From: Bacteroidota bacterium | GTDB taxonomy: Bacteria; Bacteroidota; Bacteroidia; Chitinophagales; Chitinophagaceae | Length of the DNA stretch: 64,000 bases | NCBI GenBank assembly: GCA_947460595.1 | Contig: CANHGS010000010.1 | Location: 1 to 64,000 of the forward strand | Reading direction: 5' to 3' | In this document: positions 58,776 to 64,000 of the stretch, piece by piece | How positions within the stretch are numbered: position 1 is the stretch's first letter | How the letters are laid out: each line of letters opens with the position of its first letter | Position numbers and translations under genes: made by a program | The notes under the pieces: generated by a model | Told to the model about the DNA's origin: nothing | The model's database searches: none | Seen by the model: the letters and a program-made list of their open reading frames with translations, nothing else

Positions 58776-61156
58776 AATTTCACATTCCAAGTAACAGAAG
58801 GAATAATAGGAAAAAGTGAAACCTGTTTGGCAGCAACTTTTAAGTCGCCTGTTGCAGCACTTCCTTCTTGGTCATAGTAAATAAAGTAAGGATTCTGCCT
58901 ACTATACAAATTGTAGATACTAAAAACCCAATTACTATTGAATTTACTATTTTCTTTTCTTTTAGGTGTATAAGTAGCTGCAATATCAATTCTATGATAG
59001 GCAGCCATTCTATAAGCGTTAATCCTACTATATTCTTGGGTTAATACGCCACTCACCAAATAGAATCTTTCAGGTACAGAAATAGCAGCACCAGTTCCAT
59101 ATACAAATACAGAGGATAATTTCCACTTATTATTTAGTTCATAACTAGCTACCACTGAAAGGTCATGACGCCTATCATTTCTACTGGGATATTTTAAACC
59201 ATCATTAAGCTGCTTAAATTGTCGCCAAGTCCAACTAAGGGTATATCCCACCCATCCAGTTAGTCTACCTTTTACTTTGTTGATGAAAAATTCTGCCCCA
59301 TAACTCCAACCTTTTCCAAATACAAATTCTTCTTCTGGGTCTTTTAAAGATGGGGTATATCCTTCTCTATATTCAATTTGATTTTCCATGGTTTTGTAAT
59401 AGGCTTCCACAGATGTTTCAAACATGCCATCTTTTAGGTTTTGAAAATAACCTATAGCATATTGCCAACTTAATTGAGGCTGCACCCTTAGTGTACTAGG
59501 TACCCAAAGATCAGTTGGCAATGTAGTTCCAGCATTGGTAACTAAGTGAATATATTGTAAGTTATTGGTGAGAGAAGCTTTCAAAGATGCATTATCATTG
59601 AGCGTATATCTAAAGGTAGCCCTGGGTTCAAATCCACCATAATTTTGTACGCTTTGTCCCTTACCATAAACCACACTATCCACCTTATTTCCATTGGCGT
59701 CCCTAATATAATGGGTATATCTTCCCACCTGTTGAAATTGGCTATAACGCAGTCCAATATTTAGTTTTAGTTTACTGTTAATCTCCCAATCATCTTGAAT
59801 ATACAATCCATATTCATTGGCAAATTTCTTGGTGGCATTCTGTGGAGTAAATACCACTGAATCCTGATTGCCACTCAGCACATTGGGTAAAAAAGTATGA
59901 AAGGTGTATTGCGCCCCAAATTTGATTTTGTGTTCTGGCGATAGGTAATAATCAAAATCCGTTTTGGCATTCAAATCCCTAATACCAGAAGACAAATTGA
60001 TATTAAAATCATTTTGTTTGCCATTCAATGCAAATTGATAATCATTGTAGACCAAAGTAGTATTGGAAAATAATTTCTTGTTGAAAACATGATTCCACCT
60101 TAAAGTTGCTGTAGAATTACCCCAAGGGATTTCCGTTTTAAACGATCGCTTAGCGTTATTAAAATTGAATTTATCTCTTCCAAAATAACCGCTTAAATAA
60201 AGATGATCCTTTTCAGAAATTTCATAATTCACTTTGGCATTCAAGTCATAGAAATAATAACCTGATCCATAATAATCGCTACTCTTTTTTATCAAAGGTT
60301 TTGCTAGGGCATCGGCATAGGTACGCCTAGCAGAAATCATATAGGAGGCTTTATTTTTCTTGATGGGGCCTTGTATAGCAAATCGCGAAGCAATTAATCC
60401 TATGCCAAGATCTACCTGAGTTTTGTTGGTATTACCTTCTTTCATGGCTACATCTACAACAGAAGATAACCTTCCACCATATTGCGCAGGCATACCTCCC
60501 TTTATCAAACTAACATTCTTAACGGCATCACTATTGAAGATTGAAAAGAATCCAAATAAATGTCCGGTATTATATACTACCGCATCATCTAGCAGAATCA
60601 GGTTTTGATCAGCTCCCCCACCCCTAACATAGAACCCTGCATTACCCTCACCAGCATTTCTAACCCCTGGCATTAATTGTAATGTTTTCATGATGTCAAC
60701 TTCTCCCATAAAAGCGGGAATAGCTTTAGCCGTATTGATATTTAATTCAAACTTGCCCATTTGGGCCGTTTTTACTTGATTATCCCTTCTTCTAGAAACT
60801 ACAGTAACATTATTGATGGCATTAGTATTAGGCACCAATAGAATATTGAATGATTTGTTTTCTGTCAGATTAATAGTCCAAACCTTGGGTTGATAGCCCA
60901 CAAAAGACGCCGCCAATTGATAGCTTCCATTTTTCAAAGTGATGCTATAGAACCCATATTGATTACTATTAACACCCTTTCCTTCTGATCTAATAGATAC
61001 ATTGGCTCCAATCAGTGACTCCCCAGAAACACTGTCCCTGATATATCCATTTAGGGTGAATTTATCTTGGGCTAACCCCAGTAAACTAAAACAAGTACCA
61101 ATTAGTATTAAAAAAAGAGTCCGAAGCATATGGAATAAACAAATGAATGAAGGCAA
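58772..61156 (-). CDS. TonB-dependent receptor with N-terminal carboxypeptidase-regulatory-like domain
   Basis: LNGYIRDSVSGESLIGANVSIRSEGKGVNSNQYGFYSITL; PGVRNAGEGNAGFYVRGGGADQNLILLDDAVVYN; beta-barrel sequence. Confidence 0.93.
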   Translation of the reverse strand: MPSFICLFHMLRTLFLILIGTCFSLLGLAQDKFTLNGYIRDSVSGESLIGANVSIRSEGKGVNSNQYGFYSITLKNGSYQLAASFVGYQPKVWTINLTENKSFNILLVPNTNAINNVTVVSRRRDNQVKTAQMGKFELNINTAKAIPAFMGEVDIMKTLQLMPGVRNAGEGNAGFYVRGGGADQNLILLDDAVVYNTGHLFGFFSIFNSDAVKNVSLIKGGMPAQYGGRLSSVVDVAMKEGNTNKTQVDLGIGLIASRFAIQGPIKKNKASYMISARRTYADALAKPLIKKSSDYYGSGYYFYDLNAKVNYEISEKDHLYLSGYFGRDKFNFNNAKRSFKTEIPWGNSTATLRWNHVFNKKLFSNTTLVYNDYQFALNGKQNDFNINLSSGIRDLNAKTDFDYYLSPEHKIKFGAQYTFHTFLPNVLSGNQDSVVFTPQNATKKFANEYGLYIQDDWEINSKLKLNIGLRYSQFQQVGRYTHYIRDANGNKVDSVVYGKGQSVQNYGGFEPRATFRYTLNDNASLKASLTNNLQYIHLVTNAGTTLPTDLWVPSTLRVQPQLSWQYAIGYFQNLKDGMFETSVEAYYKTMENQIEYREGYTPSLKDPEEEFVFGKGWSYGAEFFINKVKGRLTGWVGYTLSWTWRQFKQLNDGLKYPSRNDRRHDLSVVASYELNNKWKLSSVFVYGTGAAISVPERFYLVSGVLTQEYSRINAYRMAAYHRIDIAATYTPKRKENSKFNSNWVFSIYNLYSRQNPYFIYYDQEGSAATGDLKVAAKQVSLFPIIPSVTWNVKF

Positions 61157-61174
61157 TGTTGCAAGAAACAGGAA

Positions 61175-61756
61175 TTATTTAACTGTAAAGGGTAGGGTAT
61201 CCTTGATTTCACCACAGGGAGCTTTACTCATTGACTGATAGGGATTATTCAAACTAGTTTGATCACTAATCCAAAAAGCCCCTTGGTCTTCAAAAGCTTT
61301 ATCGCAATAAAATCGGTATAAAATTGTCTGATTGTATTGAACTGTTCTAATTAAATCAAACAATTGGTCACTAATCATTTGAAAAGACCTTCTTTTAGAT
61401 AAAATATTGTTCTCTCCTAACAAACCTTGGGCTTCAGAAGAAATACCATCGGAATAACTAAACGTCGTTTGCACCAAATCAATATCCGCCTTTAATTCAC
61501 TGATTTTTAGACTATCACTAGCCAATATAAGCGCTCTTGCCGCTTGCGCAATGCCACTGTCTTTCTCTGCCACCAATTGGTTTTTCAATTGCAAGTACGC
61601 CATTAATAAACTATCAAAAGACTGGTTAAAAAGACTAGAATTGGCCGATGGTTGCAGCATTTTGTCCCCATTATTGCCTGTCATCCCATTTTTTTGAGAG
61701 GGTTGATTACAAGCCAAGCTAAATAGCAAAAACAGGCAAAATAGGTTGATTTTCAT
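61175..61756 (-). CDS. Hypothetical lipoprotein
   Basis: Lipobox FSLACN; 18 nt upstream of the TonB-dependent receptor on the same strand. Confidence 0.6.
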   Translation of the reverse strand: MKINLFCLFLLFSLACNQPSQKNGMTGNNGDKMLQPSANSSLFNQSFDSLLMAYLQLKNQLVAEKDSGIAQAARALILASDSLKISELKADIDLVQTTFSYSDGISSEAQGLLGENNILSKRRSFQMISDQLFDLIRTVQYNQTILYRFYCDKAFEDQGAFWISDQTSLNNPYQSMSKAPCGEIKDTLPFTVK

Positions 61757-61839
61757 GTATTTTGATTGGGTTTTTCAAAAAAACTATAAGAAATTACCCA
61801 GTAAAATTAATCCAAATTGTATTGGCAGCAGATTGGGAT

Positions 61840-61847
61840 TACCTTTG
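61840..61847 (+). promoter_or_regulatory. Candidate -7 element TACCTTTG of the ABC-F gene
   Basis: TAnnTTTG match 23 nt upstream of ATG 61871. Confidence 0.5.
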
Positions 61848-61870
61848 CGCCCTTAAATAATTGTTACAAG

Positions 61871-63814
61871 ATGTTGATAGGTCTGCAAAATGTTACGTTT
61901 GAATTTGGTGCAAGGGTTATAGTGGAAGACGCCACCTGGCATATTCAACCCGGTGATAGAATTGGTTTGATTGGTTATAATGGAACTGGAAAATCAACCC
62001 TTCTAAAAGTATTGGTAGGAGAATATACCCCGTCTAAAGGAACCGTAGAAAAAGGCAAGGATACATCCATTGGATACCTACACCAAGACCTGTTGAGTTT
62101 TGACACCAATGACAATATCACAGAAGTGGCTTTAAGTGCTTTTGAAAGAGTGCGTCAGTTGGAAAAAGAAATTGAAACCCTTGGTCTGGAATTAGAGAAA
62201 GATTCTGAGAACGAATCATTACTGATAAAATATACCGATGCGCTTCATGAATTGGATGTTTTGGATGGATATAATATTCACCACAAAGCAGAAGAAGTGT
62301 TGCACGGCCTTGGGTTTAGTAACGATGACTTGGCAAGACCCTACAAAGAATTTAGTGGGGGTTGGAGAATGCGCGTTTTGCTAGCCAAAATGATCTTACA
62401 ACAACCAGACGTCTTGTTAATGGATGAACCTACCAACCACTTAGACTTACCGTCTATTGAATGGTTAGAAAAATACTTATTACATTATAAGGGAAGTGTG
62501 GTCATTGTTAGCCACGATAAATTCTTCCTAAATAGGATGGTCAATAAGATTGTTGAGGTCTACCAACAACAATTACATATCTATACTGGAGACTATGAAT
62601 TCTATGAGCAGGAGAAAATGATCCGCATAGACATGCAACAAAAGGCATTCGAGAATCAACAGGATTATATTCGTCAACAGGAAAGATTTATTGAAAGATT
62701 TAAGGCAAAAGCTAGTAAAGCTGCTCAAGCTCAGAGCGTACAAAAAAGACTGGATAAAATTGAAAAAATTGAGGACGTACAATTGGAACGACCAGATTTG
62801 AGAATCAATTTTCAATTAGACAAAGTTCCCGGCAAAACACTTGTAACCCTGAAAGAGGTTAGTAAAAATTTTGGCAGAATCAATATCGTTGACCATACTA
62901 GTGCGGAAATTGACCGTGGAGATAAGATTGCCTTAATTGGAGCCAATGGTAAGGGTAAATCAACCGTATTGCGCATGGTAGCTGGAACGGAATCATTTAC
63001 AGGTGAGCGAGTTTGGGGGCATAATGTAGAAGAAAGCTTTTATGCACAGCACCAATTAGAAGCATTGACAATGACCAATACTATTCTGGAAGAAATGCAA
63101 TCCTGTGGTAGCAAAAAGTCAGATGTGGAACTCAGAAGTTTAATGGGTGCCTTCTTATTTGGCGGTGACGATATTGACAAAAAAATCAGGGTCTTGAGTG
63201 GAGGAGAGAAAGCGCGCGTAGCACTTGCAAAGACCATTGTTAGCAAAGCCAATTTTCTGATTCTAGATGAACCTACCAACCACTTAGACATGCACTCAGT
63301 GGAACTTTTAGCAGATGCTCTAAATAAATATGAGGGAAGTATTGTATTGGTAAGTCACGACCGTTATTTTATCTCTAAAACCGCCAACAAAATCTGGGAG
63401 ATTATAGACAATCAGATAAAAGAGTTTAAAGGCACTTATCAGGAATGGGTAGAATGGAATGAACGCATGGCAAAGAAAGAACAAGAAAATGCCCGTAATG
63501 AAGCCAAGATAGAAAAAACTGAACCTAAACCGGAGCCCAAGAAACAACAACCTACAGGTCCCATTAATAAAGACTTCCAAAAAGAGATACAGAAACAGCA
63601 AAAATTATTGCAACAAATTGAATCCAACTTAAATAAAATCAAGACCGAGAAATTACGTATTGAAGCCGCTATGGGGGATCCTGCCAACTATGCAGACAGA
63701 AATAAATTTGTACAATTAGAAGCCGATTACAAAAAAGTGCAAACTGAATATAATAATCATAATGCGGAATATGAAAAAGCATTTGAAAAATTAGTAGAAC
63801 TGGAATCTGCTTAA
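61871..63814 (+). CDS. ABC-F family ATPase (Uup-like C-terminal coiled coil)
   Basis: GYNGTGKSTLLKVL, FSGGWRMRVLLAKMIL, LLMDEPTNHLDLPSIEWLE; second half GANGKGKST, LSGGEKARVALAKT; start moved from 61817, which precedes the candidate promoter. Confidence 0.93.
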   Translation: MLIGLQNVTFEFGARVIVEDATWHIQPGDRIGLIGYNGTGKSTLLKVLVGEYTPSKGTVEKGKDTSIGYLHQDLLSFDTNDNITEVALSAFERVRQLEKEIETLGLELEKDSENESLLIKYTDALHELDVLDGYNIHHKAEEVLHGLGFSNDDLARPYKEFSGGWRMRVLLAKMILQQPDVLLMDEPTNHLDLPSIEWLEKYLLHYKGSVVIVSHDKFFLNRMVNKIVEVYQQQLHIYTGDYEFYEQEKMIRIDMQQKAFENQQDYIRQQERFIERFKAKASKAAQAQSVQKRLDKIEKIEDVQLERPDLRINFQLDKVPGKTLVTLKEVSKNFGRINIVDHTSAEIDRGDKIALIGANGKGKSTVLRMVAGTESFTGERVWGHNVEESFYAQHQLEALTMTNTILEEMQSCGSKKSDVELRSLMGAFLFGGDDIDKKIRVLSGGEKARVALAKTIVSKANFLILDEPTNHLDMHSVELLADALNKYEGSIVLVSHDRYFISKTANKIWEIIDNQIKEFKGTYQEWVEWNERMAKKEQENARNEAKIEKTEPKPEPKKQQPTGPINKDFQKEIQKQQKLLQQIESNLNKIKTEKLRIEAAMGDPANYADRNKFVQLEADYKKVQTEYNNHNAEYEKAFEKLVELESA

Positions 63815-63910
63815 TGATTTTTTTATTAATATACGTTTGAGATAATGATAGGTATTTCACTAAAATGAGACTATAACATTTTTTGTATCTTGCAATAACA
63901 AGCAATTAAC

Positions 63911-64000
63911 ATGGAGAAAAACAAAGCACTGGTAGGAATTGTCATGGGAAGTGACAGTGATTTAAAGATTATGCAAGACGCTGCCAAAATTCTGGAGCAT
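63911..64000 (+). CDS. purE: 5-(carboxyamino)imidazole ribonucleotide mutase, truncated by window end
   Basis: MEKNKALVGIVMGSDSDLKIMQDAAKILEH. Confidence 0.88.
   Translation, partial: MEKNKALVGIVMGSDSDLKIMQDAAKILEH

Noticed and set aside
61817-61870. N-terminal extension of the ABC-F protein
   Set aside because: Contains a candidate TACCTTTG promoter element and does not resemble ABC-F N-termini; start placed at 61871.

Overview
This 64 kb window is chromosomal DNA from a Bacteroidetes bacterium, most like Chitinophagaceae by protein content and by TAnnTTTG-type promoters. The lineage is inferred, with no database search. About 60 protein-coding genes are densely packed and most are housekeeping: dnaE, trxA, mqnE, sdaA, coaE-yajC-DUF1573-nusB, groESL, a secDF fusion, a methylmalonyl-CoA mutase large subunit, yggS, aguA/aguB and an arginine decarboxylase, bshB1, rpmE2, lgt, thrS-infC-rpmI-rplT, an ABC-F ATPase and a truncated purE. 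I saw no rRNA, convincing tRNA, CRISPR array, phage, transposase or recognisable defence island. The most interesting non-coding signal is a degenerate 7-bp tandem repeat (TYTTCAC)n at two distant intergenic loci. In both, it lies downstream of a hairpin and reads in the same orientation relative to upstream transcription; one copy sits inside the infC-rpmI-rplT operon. The most interesting gene clusters are (i) a compact run of three predicted lipoproteins (YHYH-domain, MORN/YwqK-like, SCO1/SenC) and (ii) a TraB/GumN - ECF sigma - four-TM protein unit that may encode a non-classical anti-sigma system. Other points are hairpins abutting or overlapping start and stop codons, two possible leaderless promoters, and a candidate L31 leader hairpin. 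All product names come from reading motifs in the translations.
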